Source: Streptomyces sp. S.PNR 29 (GTDB taxonomy: Bacteria; Actinomycetota; Actinomycetes; Streptomycetales; Streptomycetaceae). From it: a stretch of DNA of 64,000 nt. Each line of letters starts with the position of its first letter. Positions within the stretch are counted from its first letter, which is position 1. Made by a program: the position numbers and the translations under genes. The notes below the pieces were generated by a model. That model searched no databases. It was not told where the DNA came from and saw only the letters and a list, made by a program, of their open reading frames with translations. Positions 51,784 to 60,655 of the stretch are shown here, one piece after another. Location: the NCBI RefSeq assembly GCF_030386795.1, contig NZ_JANUQM010000012.1, positions 1 to 64,000 of the forward strand, written 5' to 3'.

Positions 51784-52842
51784 ATGTACGGCAAGGCATT
51801 CGCCCCGGAGTATCAGGGCGCCCTCACCACCCTGTCCGTCAACTCCTCGCTGACCGACGTACTGGCAGCCGGAACCGAGCAGTTACGTGCGGCCGAGCGG
51901 GCCGGGCGGCACGACGAGGCGGCGCGGTCCGGGCTCGCGGTGGCCGAGGCCCACCGGCGGCTGGGCCGGATCGGCGAGGCCGACCGGGCGTGGAAGGCGA
52001 GCTACCGGGCCGCTCGCACGGCCGGGGACACCGCGGCGATGGCCTGGGCGCTGTGGAGCGGCGGCACCCTCGCCCGGCAGCGCGGGGCCTTCCGGCTCGC
52101 CCGGCGGCTGCTGGAGCTCGCGGCCGGACTCGGCGAGCGCGGCGGCGACATCGTGGTCCGCGGCTACTCGCTGGCCGGGCTCGCGGAGACCGGCCGGATC
52201 CAGGGCGACTACGAGGCCGTCGGCAGGCTGCACGAGCAGCTGCTGGCCGAGGCGCGCAAACGCGGGGAGGCCCGGCACACGGTGTGGGCGCTGGAGGGCA
52301 TCGCCCAGATGCACCGCAACACCGGCCGGTACGACAGCGCGTACGCGCTGTTCGAGGAGGCGGCCGGGATCGCCGCGCGTGCCGACGACCGGCGCGGTCA
52401 CGCCTGGGCGCTGCGCGGGCTCGCCGACGTCGTCTCCGTGCGGGACGGTGACGTCGGGCGGGCGCTGGAGCTGCTGTCCGAGGCGGAGGTGACCTGCCGT
52501 GCGATGAAGCTCACCAGCGCGCTGGCCTACAACCACAAGATGCGCGGCAACGTCCTGTACCGCGCCGGGCGGTACGCCGAGGCCCGCGACCTCTACGAGC
52601 AGGCGCTCGCGGAGTTCCGCGAGATCGGCGAACCGCGCGGCGAGGCGCTCTCCCGGCTCGGGCTGGCCAAGTCCCTCGCCCGGCTGGGGCGCGACCGGAC
52701 CGAGACGGCGGCCGAACTCGCCGACCTGGCCCGGACGCTGGAACGGATCGGCCTCAAGCACGCGCGCGAGATGGTGGGGCGGGCCCAGGAGGAGTTCGGC
52801 ATACAGAGCGGCCCGGCGGTGGCGGCGGAGGCCGTACGGTGA
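51784..52842 (+). CDS. TPR-repeat protein
   Basis: A 352-residue protein made mostly of tetratricopeptide repeats (about six, from residue 35 to 310, with units such as 'HTVWALEGIAQMHRNTGRYD', 'NHKMRGNVLYRAGRYAEARD'). No catalytic motif is visible; it should hold partner proteins. ATG at 51784 follows gaaagg; the frame is open to 51733 but that part is the operator. Its TGA overlaps the GTG of the prenyl synthase, so the two are coupled and probably act together. Confidence 0.82.
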   Translation: MYGKAFAPEYQGALTTLSVNSSLTDVLAAGTEQLRAAERAGRHDEAARSGLAVAEAHRRLGRIGEADRAWKASYRAARTAGDTAAMAWALWSGGTLARQRGAFRLARRLLELAAGLGERGGDIVVRGYSLAGLAETGRIQGDYEAVGRLHEQLLAEARKRGEARHTVWALEGIAQMHRNTGRYDSAYALFEEAAGIAARADDRRGHAWALRGLADVVSVRDGDVGRALELLSEAEVTCRAMKLTSALAYNHKMRGNVLYRAGRYAEARDLYEQALAEFREIGEPRGEALSRLGLAKSLARLGRDRTETAAELADLARTLERIGLKHAREMVGRAQEEFGIQSGPAVAAEAVR

Positions 52843-53876
52843 GGGCGCTCTCCTCGACGGTCCACGCGCCCGCCGGTGCTCCCCGGCTCCTCGCCCGCTG
52901 CCGCGCGTTGGTGCGGCCCGCGCTGGAGGAGGCCGTCGGGCGGATGCATCCGTGGGTGGGTGAGATGGCCGCGTACTCCTTCGGCTGGTGCGAGGTGGGC
53001 GGCGCCCCGGTCGTCGCCTCCGGCGGCAAGGGCGTACGGCAGGCGCTGGCCGTCCTCGGGGCCGAGGCCGCCGGTGCGTCCGGGCGGGCCGGGGTGCCCG
53101 CGGCGGTCGCGGTGGAGCTGGTGCACACCTTCTCCCTGCTGCACGACGACATCATGGACGGCGACCCGGCCCGGCGCCGCCGCCCCACGGTGTGGAAGGC
53201 GTACGGCACCGGGCCCGCGGTCCTCGCGGGGGACGCTCTGTTCGCGCTGGCCGTCGAGACGCTCGCCGCCACCGCGGCGGGCCCGGAGGCTCTTCGGGTG
53301 CTGTCCGCCGCGCTGGGCGACCTGGTGCGTGGGCAGGCCGACGACCTGCTGTTCGCCGCGCGGCCCTGGACCGGACCGGAGCGGGTGCGGCCGGACCAGT
53401 ACCGGACGATGGCCGAGCACAAGACGGGAGCCCTGCTCGGCTGCGCGGCCGCGCTGGGCGCGCTGCTCGGCGGCGCGGCGCCCACGACGGTCGACGCCCT
53501 CGACCGGGCCGGGCGGCACCTGGGGATCGCCTTCCAGGTCGTCGACGACCTGCTGGGAATCTGGGGCGATCCGGCCGTCACCGGCAAGCCCGTCCACGGC
53601 GATCTGCGGGAGCGGAAGAAGACGTTTCCGGTACTGACCGCACTCGGCGCCCCCGTACCCGCCGCCCGGCGCCTCGCCGCGCTTCTGGAGTCCGGCGCCG
53701 AACCCGAGGAGGCGGCCGTGCTGATCGACGAGGCCGGCGGCCGGTCGGCGGCCCTGGCGGAGGCACGCCGTCAGATCCTCGCGGTGGAGGCCGCGCTGGC
53801 CGACGTACCGCTGGAGGCCGGCGCGGCCGGTGAGCTGCGGTCGCTGCTGGACTTCCTTGTGCGGCGGGACCTTTGA
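52839..53876 (+). CDS. Polyprenyl (E-prenyl) diphosphate synthase
   Basis: A 345-residue trans-prenyltransferase that condenses isopentenyl diphosphate with an allylic diphosphate. First Asp-rich motif D103-D104-I-M-D107 ('LLHDDIMDGDPARRRRPT'), 'SGGKGVRQAL' near the N terminus, second motif 'VVDDLLGIWGD' (D236, D237), where the last Asp of DDxxD is Gly, common in Streptomyces GGPP-type synthases. Chain length is unknown; the residue pair FS before the first motif suggests GGPP. GTG at 52839 overlaps the TPR stop. No terpene cyclase is in the window. Confidence 0.88.
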   Translation: MRALSSTVHAPAGAPRLLARCRALVRPALEEAVGRMHPWVGEMAAYSFGWCEVGGAPVVASGGKGVRQALAVLGAEAAGASGRAGVPAAVAVELVHTFSLLHDDIMDGDPARRRRPTVWKAYGTGPAVLAGDALFALAVETLAATAAGPEALRVLSAALGDLVRGQADDLLFAARPWTGPERVRPDQYRTMAEHKTGALLGCAAALGALLGGAAPTTVDALDRAGRHLGIAFQVVDDLLGIWGDPAVTGKPVHGDLRERKKTFPVLTALGAPVPAARRLAALLESGAEPEEAAVLIDEAGGRSAALAEARRQILAVEAALADVPLEAGAAGELRSLLDFLVRRDL

Positions 53877-54001
53877 GCCGGGTGTGGTCACTGCTCCCGG
53901 ACCCACCTGCTCCGTCCCACCGACGGGCAAGCCGAGTTGACCTGCGTGGCCATGGGCAGCAGGGTTCCACCGTGCGCGGATCCCCGCCCCGCGCCGGGAG
54001 G

Positions 54002-54970
54002 ATGACTGTCTTGATCGGAATCACGGAGATCCAGGCCGCGGCCGAGCGGATCGCCGGACACACCGTGCGCACCCCGACCGTGTCGAGCCCCGGCCTGTCC
54101 GCGCTGCTGGGCGCCCCCGTCACGGCGAAGCTGGAGCTGCTGCAGCGCACCGGCTCGTTCAAGGCGCGCGGGGCGACGGCGAAGCTGCTGTCGCTGAGCG
54201 AGGCCGAGCGGGCCGCCGGTGTCGTGGCGGTCAGCGGCGGCAACCACGGCATCTCCGTGGCGGTGATGGCCTCGGCCCTCGATGTGAAGGCCACGGTGGT
54301 CATGCCGCGCTCGGCGCCCGCCCGGGCCGTGGAGATCGCCCGGGACGCCGGCGCGTCGGTGCGGGTGACCGACGACATGGACGGCGCGTTCGCGCTCGTG
54401 GGCCGGCTGCGGGAGGAGGGGCTGACCCTGGTCCACCCCTTCGACGACCCGGTGGTGATCGCCGGGCAGGGCACCGTCGGGCTGGAGTTCGCCGACGACG
54501 CCGGCGAACTCACCGACGTACTGGTCAGTGTCGGGGGCGGCGGGCTGATCGCCGGCGTCGCGGCTGCGCTGCGGGCCCGCCGCCCGGACGTGCGGGTCTG
54601 GGGCGTGGAGACCGAGGGGGCGCAGGCCATGTCCGAGGCGCTGGCGGCGGGCGGCCCGGTGCCGGTCGCGCTGTCGTCGATCGTGTCCACGCTCAGCGCG
54701 CCCTCCGCGTCGCAGCTGACGTACGACCATGTGTCCGCCCTGGTCACCGAGGTGCTGGTGGTGCCGGACCGGGAGGCGGTGCAGGGGTCGCTCGACCTCG
54801 CCGACCACGCGAAGGTGTGGGCCGAGCCCGCCGCCGGCTGCCTTCTGCCCGCGGCCCGGCGGGTGCTGGAGCGGGTGGGTGACGGGGCACGGCTCGGCTT
54901 GGTGGTGTGCGGAGGCAACGCGACCACCACCGATGTGATGGCCTGGTCGGCTCGCTTCGGCCTTCGCTGA
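54002..54970 (+). CDS. Threonine/serine dehydratase-like PLP enzyme
   Basis: A 322-residue fold-type-II PLP enzyme. The Schiff-base lysine is K54 in 'RTGSFKARGA'; 'VSGGNHGISVAVMASAL' and 'VSVGGGGLIAGVAAALRARR' bind the cofactor phosphate. This fits catabolic threonine dehydratase (IlvA-like without regulatory domain) or serine racemase-like enzymes. ATG at 54002 follows gggag; the frame is open to 53873 but a stretch there is not enzyme-like. It may belong to the TPR/prenyl-synthase transcript; the gap is 125 bases. Confidence 0.85.
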   Translation: MTVLIGITEIQAAAERIAGHTVRTPTVSSPGLSALLGAPVTAKLELLQRTGSFKARGATAKLLSLSEAERAAGVVAVSGGNHGISVAVMASALDVKATVVMPRSAPARAVEIARDAGASVRVTDDMDGAFALVGRLREEGLTLVHPFDDPVVIAGQGTVGLEFADDAGELTDVLVSVGGGGLIAGVAAALRARRPDVRVWGVETEGAQAMSEALAAGGPVPVALSSIVSTLSAPSASQLTYDHVSALVTEVLVVPDREAVQGSLDLADHAKVWAEPAAGCLLPAARRVLERVGDGARLGLVVCGGNATTTDVMAWSARFGLR

Positions 54971-55303
54971 CGGCTCGGGCGCCCCGTCGATTCGCCGGTG
55001 AATTCCGGCCGGGGGCGCGCGAGTTCGTTCACACGCCATTTTACCGGTGGTTACCCCCAGGTCGGCCGAAGATATTCGTTTCCGCGGCCACCGGTGGTGG
55101 AATTCCACGCCGTCGGCAGCCGAGCGGGAGGCCGAGGTCGGGCGCGCGTATCACCCCGAATGACTCCCTTCTTCGCACACTTGCACGCATCTTTTGAATA
55201 AAAGCCAGGAGCGCCCGGGAGTTTCGGATCCATTTGAACGCAGCCCACCTCACTCGTCGTACCTCTGGGAAAGCTGAAAGCCACGGTGCAACGAGGGATG
55301 GCC
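54971..55303. other. 333-base gap, relatively AT-rich near its end
   Basis: No supported gene. 55175-55204 is unusually AT-rich for this DNA (ttgcac, then CTTTTGAATAAAAG, a short dyad at 55191-55204) and probably holds the promoter of the pseudokinase gene about 100 bases before its start. Confidence 0.4.
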
Positions 55304-56947
55304 ATGGGCAGGGCGCACGTCTCCACACACGAGTTGGTCGCCGGAAGGTATCGCCTTCTCGAGGTCGTCCATCGCGAAACGAACCGCATGTGCTGGTACG
55401 CGGAGGACACCCAGGACGCACGCCCGTGCCTGGTCACGCAGATCGGCCTCCCGGACGACCCCGACGGCACCGCGGGCCGGGTCACCAGCCGCTTGGTCCA
55501 CACGAGCGAGACCGTGGCGCGCCTGTGCCCCGGGCGGGTCGCCACGGTCGTCGACGCCGTCGAGGAGTACGGCTCCCTGTGGACGGTCACCGAGTGGATC
55601 GACGGTGTTCCCCTGGGCGACATCCTCGCCGAGCGGGGCCCCTTCGATCACGTGCGGACGGCGCGGACCGGGCTGCAGATCCTGGAGGTGCTTCAGGCCG
55701 CGCACGGGGAGGGCATCACGCACGGCGAGCTGAGTCCGGGCCAGGTGTTCGTGCGCGAGGAGGGCTCCATCGTGGTCACCGGCTTCGGGCTGGCCGGCGC
55801 GACCCTCGCTCCCCGGCTCGCCGCGCCGTCGTACGCCTCCCCAGAGCAGGCCCGCGACGAGCGGATCGGACCGGCGGCCGATCTGTGGGCGCTCGGCGCG
55901 ATCCTCTACACGATGGTCGAGGGGCGCCCGCCCTTCCGGGACCGGGGCCGGCCCGAGGCCACGCTGAAGGGCGTCGACCGGCTGCCGCTGCGCACGCCGG
56001 TGCGGGCCGGTCCGCTCGCCCAGGTCGTACAGGGGCTGCTGCGCAAGGACTCGCGGGAGCGGCTGACCCGCCCCGTGGTCCGCGAGGCGCTGACCCGCGT
56101 GCTGACGGAGGACCCCGACGTGGCCCTGCAGGCCGCGCCCGGTCCCCGCCTGCGCGGCGCGTACGCCGCCGCCTTCCACATGGGCCGGGCGTGGAGCAGA
56201 CGCACCATGGTCGCCGGCACCACCCTGGCCGTCGTCACCGTCGCGGTGGGCGTCCTCGCAGCCACGCAGGGACTGCCCGGTACCGACACCGGCGCCGACG
56301 ACTCCGCCACCGGAGCGCAGCAGCTGCCCTCGGCCCCCGCGTCCGGGATTCAGCCCAGCCCCTCGGCCTCCGCACCCGGTACGCGCACGCCCAGCCCGTC
56401 GGCCTCCGTCTCCCCGCCGGGCGACAGGACCGAGGAGAGCACCCCCCGCCCGACCGCCACCCCGTCCCCGTCGGCCCCCGCCCTGCCGCCCGGCTACCGC
56501 AGCCACCACTCGCCGGAGGGCTTCTCCGTAGCCCTGCCCGAGGGCTGGAAGCCGCTGCAGACCAGGCGCGCGGAGGATGCGACCCGCGTCATCTTCGGCG
56601 CGGACGGTGACCATCGCACGCTCACGGTCACCTACAGCGAACGCGGCGTCGAGGATCCCGTGGCCGTCTGGCGCGACGAGGTCGAGCCCAATCTGAAGCA
56701 GGCGGGCGGCTACCGGCGGATCGGGGAGATCCGCGCGACGACGTACCAGGGCCGCGAGGCCGCCGACATGGAGTGGGTCGCCACGATCGACGGCGTCCAG
56801 CTGCGCACCTTCGGCCGCGGCTTCCTGCTCGAGGGGGGCCGGAGCTTCTCGCTGCGCTGGACGACCCCGGCCGACGACTGGGAGGACGCGGAGAACGAGG
56901 AGGCGCTCAAGACCTTCCTGCGGACCTTCCGGCCGGCCTCAGACTGA
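55304..56947 (+). CDS. Membrane-anchored serine/threonine pseudokinase
   Basis: A 547-residue protein shaped like a PknB-type receptor kinase. Residues 10-270 follow the kinase fold but key residues are changed: the VAIK lysine is lost ('CLVTQIGLPD'), the catalytic HRD-N loop reads 'HGELSPGQVF' and DFG reads 'GFG', so it should not phosphorylate. A membrane span lies about 295-320 ('MVAGTTLAVVTVAVGVLAAT'), then a Ser/Pro/Thr-rich stalk and an extracellular domain (400-547; 'YRSHHSPEGFSVALPEGWKP'). ATG at 55304 is chosen for cgaggg; GTG at 55286 is possible. It overlaps the convergent hydrolase by nine bases. Confidence 0.83.
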   Translation: MGRAHVSTHELVAGRYRLLEVVHRETNRMCWYAEDTQDARPCLVTQIGLPDDPDGTAGRVTSRLVHTSETVARLCPGRVATVVDAVEEYGSLWTVTEWIDGVPLGDILAERGPFDHVRTARTGLQILEVLQAAHGEGITHGELSPGQVFVREEGSIVVTGFGLAGATLAPRLAAPSYASPEQARDERIGPAADLWALGAILYTMVEGRPPFRDRGRPEATLKGVDRLPLRTPVRAGPLAQVVQGLLRKDSRERLTRPVVREALTRVLTEDPDVALQAAPGPRLRGAYAAAFHMGRAWSRRTMVAGTTLAVVTVAVGVLAATQGLPGTDTGADDSATGAQQLPSAPASGIQPSPSASAPGTRTPSPSASVSPPGDRTEESTPRPTATPSPSAPALPPGYRSHHSPEGFSVALPEGWKPLQTRRAEDATRVIFGADGDHRTLTVTYSERGVEDPVAVWRDEVEPNLKQAGGYRRIGEIRATTYQGREAADMEWVATIDGVQLRTFGRGFLLEGGRSFSLRWTTPADDWEDAENEEALKTFLRTFRPASD

Positions 56948-58384
56948 GTGACGTGGGGCGCGCAGGGTGCGGAGCGGCCCGGCGTGCAGGGGGCTCGTGC
57001 GCCACCGCGCCGTGAACGTCCCGTCCGCCAGGGAGCACGTCACGATCAGATGGTGCGGTGTCTCCAGGAACGCCACGTCCACGACAAGGGTGCCGGCGTC
57101 GGCCCATCCGCCGCTCACCGCCGTTGGAACCGGCTCCTCGGTGACGGTCCACCCCTGCGCGCCGAGCCGCAGCTCCAGCCGGTCGCCGTCCTCGGTGAGG
57201 CTGAGCGTCCAGCCGTCCGGACCCGCTGTGACGTCGGCCGCGGTCACGCCCGGCTGGTCCGCGCAGACACCGCCGTACGGCGTGAACGCGGCGCCCGACC
57301 AGTCCTCGGCCCGCTCCTCGGGCGCGGACTTGCCGGCGGCCGGCGGCAGCGCGAGCCGGGCCAGCCGCTCCCGCAGGGACGCGTCCTGCTCCTCGCGTCC
57401 GGTCAGCGGCGCGGGCCGGAACGCGGGCAGCAGGTGTTCCCAGGCGAAGTCGAGCACCTGCTGCATCCTCACGGTCTCGCCCGTCAGAGCGATCACGGCG
57501 TCGTGCTCGGGCAGCACCAGGCAGAACTGGCCGTACGCGCCGTCGCCGCGGTAGCCGTGCCGGGACTTCCAGAACTGGAAGCCGTAACCCTGGTGCCAGT
57601 CGTTGCGTTCCGTCTCGCCGAAGGCGTCCGTCGTGGCGATGTGCGGGCGCGTGGCCTCGGTGACCCACGCCTGGGGAAGCAGCCGCTCGCCCTCCCAGAC
57701 CCCGCCCCGCAGATACAGCTGGCCGAGGCGGGCGACGGCGTCGGTCGTGGCGTGCAGACCGCTGTAGCCGAGCTCCCGGCCGGAACCGTCCCGCAGCCAG
57801 GCCACGTCGCCGATGCCCAGCGGGTCCAGCAGCCGGGGCCGCAGATAATCGGTGAGCGGCTGCCCGGTCACGCGCTGCACGATCGCGGCGAGCGTGTACG
57901 TGGTGGGCTGGTTGTACGCGAACACCGTGCCGGGATCACGGTCCGGCGGCAGCAGGAGGAAGCCACGCACGGGCTCCGCCGGATCGAGCGCGAGCGTCTG
58001 CTCGATGGTCTCCGCCTCGTGCCCGCTGGCCATGGACGCCACGTGCCGGACGAGCATCGCGCGGCTGCGCGGGTCGGTGATGTCGGCCTCGAACTCCGGG
58101 AAGTACGAGAGCACCGTGTCGTCGAGGCCGATCAGTCCCTCCGCCACGGCGAGCCCGGCGGCCGTGCCGGTGAAGCTCTTGCTGATCGAGTACAGCAGCT
58201 GGGGGCGCTCGGCCGTGTACGGCGCCCACCAGCCGGAGGCCACGACATGGCCGTGGCGCAGGATCATCAGGCTGTGCGGCTCGATGTCCGGGGCGGCTTC
58301 GAGTGCGTCGAGGAAGGCGTGGACACCGGACGCGTCCACTCCCTGGTCGGCGGGGGCGCTGGAGGGCAGCGGGCGAACACTCAT
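56939..58384 (-). CDS. Serine hydrolase, beta-lactamase family (cytoplasmic)
   Basis: A 481-residue beta-lactamase-fold hydrolase: SxxK at S66-I-S-K69 ('LLYSISKSFTGTAAG'), a YxN-like 'VFAYNQPTTYTLAAIV' and a late 'RGDGAYGQFCLVLP' as third motif. A C-terminal lipocalin-like domain (about 385-481) follows. No signal peptide is seen ('MSVRPLPSSAPADQGVDASG'), so it is probably cytoplasmic, of esterase/class C type. Its stop overlaps the end of the convergent pseudokinase gene by nine bases. The divergent LLM gene begins 96 bases away. Confidence 0.85.
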   Translation of the reverse strand: MSVRPLPSSAPADQGVDASGVHAFLDALEAAPDIEPHSLMILRHGHVVASGWWAPYTAERPQLLYSISKSFTGTAAGLAVAEGLIGLDDTVLSYFPEFEADITDPRSRAMLVRHVASMASGHEAETIEQTLALDPAEPVRGFLLLPPDRDPGTVFAYNQPTTYTLAAIVQRVTGQPLTDYLRPRLLDPLGIGDVAWLRDGSGRELGYSGLHATTDAVARLGQLYLRGGVWEGERLLPQAWVTEATRPHIATTDAFGETERNDWHQGYGFQFWKSRHGYRGDGAYGQFCLVLPEHDAVIALTGETVRMQQVLDFAWEHLLPAFRPAPLTGREEQDASLRERLARLALPPAAGKSAPEERAEDWSGAAFTPYGGVCADQPGVTAADVTAGPDGWTLSLTEDGDRLELRLGAQGWTVTEEPVPTAVSGGWADAGTLVVDVAFLETPHHLIVTCSLADGTFTARWRTSPLHAGPLRTLRAPRHSV

Positions 58385-58480
58385 GCGAGCATCCTGCCCC
58401 TCAGACCGGTGGTGATCGAGAGGTTTGTTCGCGCCAGAGGTGCCGGTTTTCACCCCCGGCGGCCCGGGGACTCGCCCCGC

Positions 58481-59452
58481 ATGGTGCGAATCGGATACAC
58501 GATGATGACCGAGCAGGCCGGTCCCCGTGAGCTCGTCGACCATGTGGTGCGGGCCGAGGAGGCGGGCTTCGACTTCTCGGTGACCTCGGACCACTACTTC
58601 CCATGGCTGCGCTCGCAGGGTCACTCGCCGTACGCGTGGAGCGTGCTGGGCGCCGCCGCCCAGGCCACGTCCCGCATTCCGCTGATGACGTACGTGACGT
58701 GTCCGACGTTCCGCTACCACCCCGCGGTGGTGGCGCAGAAGGCGGCGACGCTGCAGTTGCTGTCCGAGGGCCGGTTCCGGCTGGGGCTCGGCTCGGGCGA
58801 GAACCTCAACGAGCACGTGGTGGGCGGCGGCTGGCCGTCCGTCGACGTACGGCACGAGATGCTGGAAGAGGCGGTGCAGATCATCCGGGCGCTGTTCAAG
58901 GGCGGCCATGTGAACCACCGCGGCACGCACTTCGACGTGGAGTCGGCCCGGCTGTGGGACCTGCCGGACAGCCCGCCGCCCATCGGCATCGCCGTCTCCG
59001 GCGAGCAGTCCTGCGCCCTGGCGGGCAAGTACGGCGACCTGGTGATCGCCACGGAGCCCAAGGCGGGGCTGCTGGAGGCCTTCGACCGCAACGGCGGCGA
59101 GGGCAAGCCCCGCGTGGGCCAGCTGCCGGTGTGCTTCGACCCCGACCGGGACACGGCCATCAAGCGCGCCCACGCGCAGTTCCGCTGGTTCGGCAGCGGC
59201 TGGAAGGTGAACTCCGAGCTGCCGCACCCGGATGCGTTCGAGGCGGCGACCCAGTTCGTCACGCCGGACGACGTGGCCGACTCGATCCCCTGCGGCGACG
59301 ACCCGGAAGCCTTCGTCGAGGCCGTACGCCCGTACGCCGAGGCCGGATTCACCGAGATCGCCCTGGTGCAGATCGGCGGCGAGTCGCAGCCGGCGTACCT
59401 GGACTGGTCGGAGAAGACCCTGCTGCCGGCGCTGCGGGACGCCTTCGGCTGA
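58481..59452 (+). CDS. LLM-class F420-dependent oxidoreductase
   Basis: A 323-residue luciferase-like TIM-barrel enzyme, F420-dependent by its family ('VRIGYTMMTEQAGPRELVDH', 'VTSDHYFPWLRSQGHSPYAW', 'LLSEGRFRLGLGSGENLNEH'). These enzymes reduce or oxidise diverse substrates; glucose-6-phosphate dehydrogenase (FGD) is the relative of known function. ATG at 58481, with the upstream open frame ignored because it shadows the hydrolase. No ribosome site is obvious. Confidence 0.88.
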   Translation: MVRIGYTMMTEQAGPRELVDHVVRAEEAGFDFSVTSDHYFPWLRSQGHSPYAWSVLGAAAQATSRIPLMTYVTCPTFRYHPAVVAQKAATLQLLSEGRFRLGLGSGENLNEHVVGGGWPSVDVRHEMLEEAVQIIRALFKGGHVNHRGTHFDVESARLWDLPDSPPPIGIAVSGEQSCALAGKYGDLVIATEPKAGLLEAFDRNGGEGKPRVGQLPVCFDPDRDTAIKRAHAQFRWFGSGWKVNSELPHPDAFEAATQFVTPDDVADSIPCGDDPEAFVEAVRPYAEAGFTEIALVQIGGESQPAYLDWSEKTLLPALRDAFG

Positions 59453-59502
59453 TCCACACCCGGTCGGCGCGGACCCGTCCTCAGGAGCGGATAGGCTTCC
59501 CG

Positions 59503-59520
59503 CCTGCACGTTCGTGCAGG
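59503..59520. promoter_or_regulatory. Palindromic operator upstream of the HTH protein
   Basis: CCTGCACG (59503-59510), two bases, then CGTGCAGG (59513-59520). It lies just after TAGGCT (59492-59497), a possible -10, and 41 bases before the GTG at 59562. Autoregulation by the gene product is plausible. Confidence 0.5.
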
Positions 59521-59561
59521 GAAGATCAGTGAATACCCTGTCCTGACCAGGAGAGCCATCC

Positions 59562-60593
59562 GTGACACTGGCGATCGCCCCGTCCGAGACGTCCCCCGTG
59601 CCCCTGTCCGACCTCGTGGCGCGGGACGCCCGTGAGTTCGGGGTCTACGCCCGGACCGGAGGCTGGGCCTTCGGGCTGATGGTGGCGCGCAGCGTGCGCC
59701 CGGGCGGGCAGAGCGCGAGTGAGACGCCGAAGGTGTCGGCGAAGGAGTTCGCCGAGCTGGCCGGGTGCTCCCCCGAGCGGGTCATGCGCTACTACAAGGC
59801 CTGGGACCGGGCCGCCGACGACGGTCTCGTTCCGCACTTCGAAGCGCTGACGCCGGGTCAGGAGGTGCAGCTGCCGGACGCCGACGTGTGGCTGAGCTAC
59901 TACGTCTCCCGCTCCGGCGCCACGTCCGAGCGCGGCACCGCCATCGCCGAGGCCGCCGAGGCGGAGGGCATCCGCCCGACGAAGGCGCTGGAGGTCGCGG
60001 AGAACCCCACCGCGCTGCGCGCCGCGATCCTCGCCGACCCCTCCACGGCCCGGGCCGCGCGCCGGGCGCTGCTGGACCGGGTCGGTGATGACCCGGAGCT
60101 GCAGGCCGAGTTGGCCCGCGACATCGTGCGCGCCGACGACCTGAAGAAGGCCGTCGCCAGCGAGAGCAGGGCGGCCGACCGGATCGGGTACGTACGCCAG
60201 ATCGCCGAGTCGGGGCAGATCAGGACCCCCGCCGGGCAGACCGTGGACGCACCCGCCGACCTGCGCCAGGAGGCCGAGCGGCATCTGTCGCTGATCGACG
60301 GACTGGACGAGGACGAGGACACCGGCGAGTGGGCGTCGGAGGCGTACGACACCCTCAGGACCCTCGTCGCCGAGACGGTGGAGGCCGATCCCGAGCTGCG
60401 CGTGACGGAGCGGCGCACGCGGTTCTACAGCAGTGTGCAGAAGGCGACGCGGGCCTTCGAGGAACTGACCTTCGACGATGCCCGGGAGTTCTACGAGGAC
60501 GACATGGTGCAGCGGCTGGAGGAGTTGCAGCGGGCCGTGGCCACGTGCATCGAGGCACTTCGTGGGGCGCGGGTAAATCACCCGCTCGATTGA
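59562..60593 (+). CDS. Helix-turn-helix protein of unknown role
   Basis: A 343-residue soluble protein. The N-terminal quarter has a helix-turn-helix-like stretch 'VSAKEFAELAGCSPERVMRY', 'YKAWDRAADDGLVPHFEAL'; the rest is helical and acidic ('DGLDEDEDTGEWASEAYDTL'). Similar Streptomyces proteins exist, some I recall being labelled RacO, but I cannot confirm. A ParB/KorB-like DNA-binding role is possible. GTG at 59562. The upstream palindrome 59503-59520 may be its operator. Confidence 0.65.
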   Translation: MTLAIAPSETSPVPLSDLVARDAREFGVYARTGGWAFGLMVARSVRPGGQSASETPKVSAKEFAELAGCSPERVMRYYKAWDRAADDGLVPHFEALTPGQEVQLPDADVWLSYYVSRSGATSERGTAIAEAAEAEGIRPTKALEVAENPTALRAAILADPSTARAARRALLDRVGDDPELQAELARDIVRADDLKKAVASESRAADRIGYVRQIAESGQIRTPAGQTVDAPADLRQEAERHLSLIDGLDEDEDTGEWASEAYDTLRTLVAETVEADPELRVTERRTRFYSSVQKATRAFEELTFDDAREFYEDDMVQRLEELQRAVATCIEALRGARVNHPLD

Positions 60594-60655
60594 GCATCTT
60601 GTGCGCGGACGGGGTACTAGAGGGCTCTACGTCTGTTCTCCGCGGAGGCCCTGTC

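Noticed and set aside
48804..51794. 996-codon minus-strand frame over the TerD-CAP-CAP and AIM24 genes
   Set aside because: Shadow frame; the plus-strand genes have recognisable domains.
52839..54970. Terpene biosynthesis gene cluster
   Set aside because: Only a prenyl synthase is present; no cyclase, P450 or phytoene-type gene occurs nearby.
56939..56947. Nine-base overlap of convergent genes as a sign of error
   Set aside because: Both ends are the natural stops of intact proteins; such overlaps are common and not evidence of a frameshift.
60594..60617. GCATC-N13-GGGTAC before the SsgA-like gene
   Set aside because: The spacer is one base short of consensus and the position overlaps the end of the previous gene; noted only in the gene entry.
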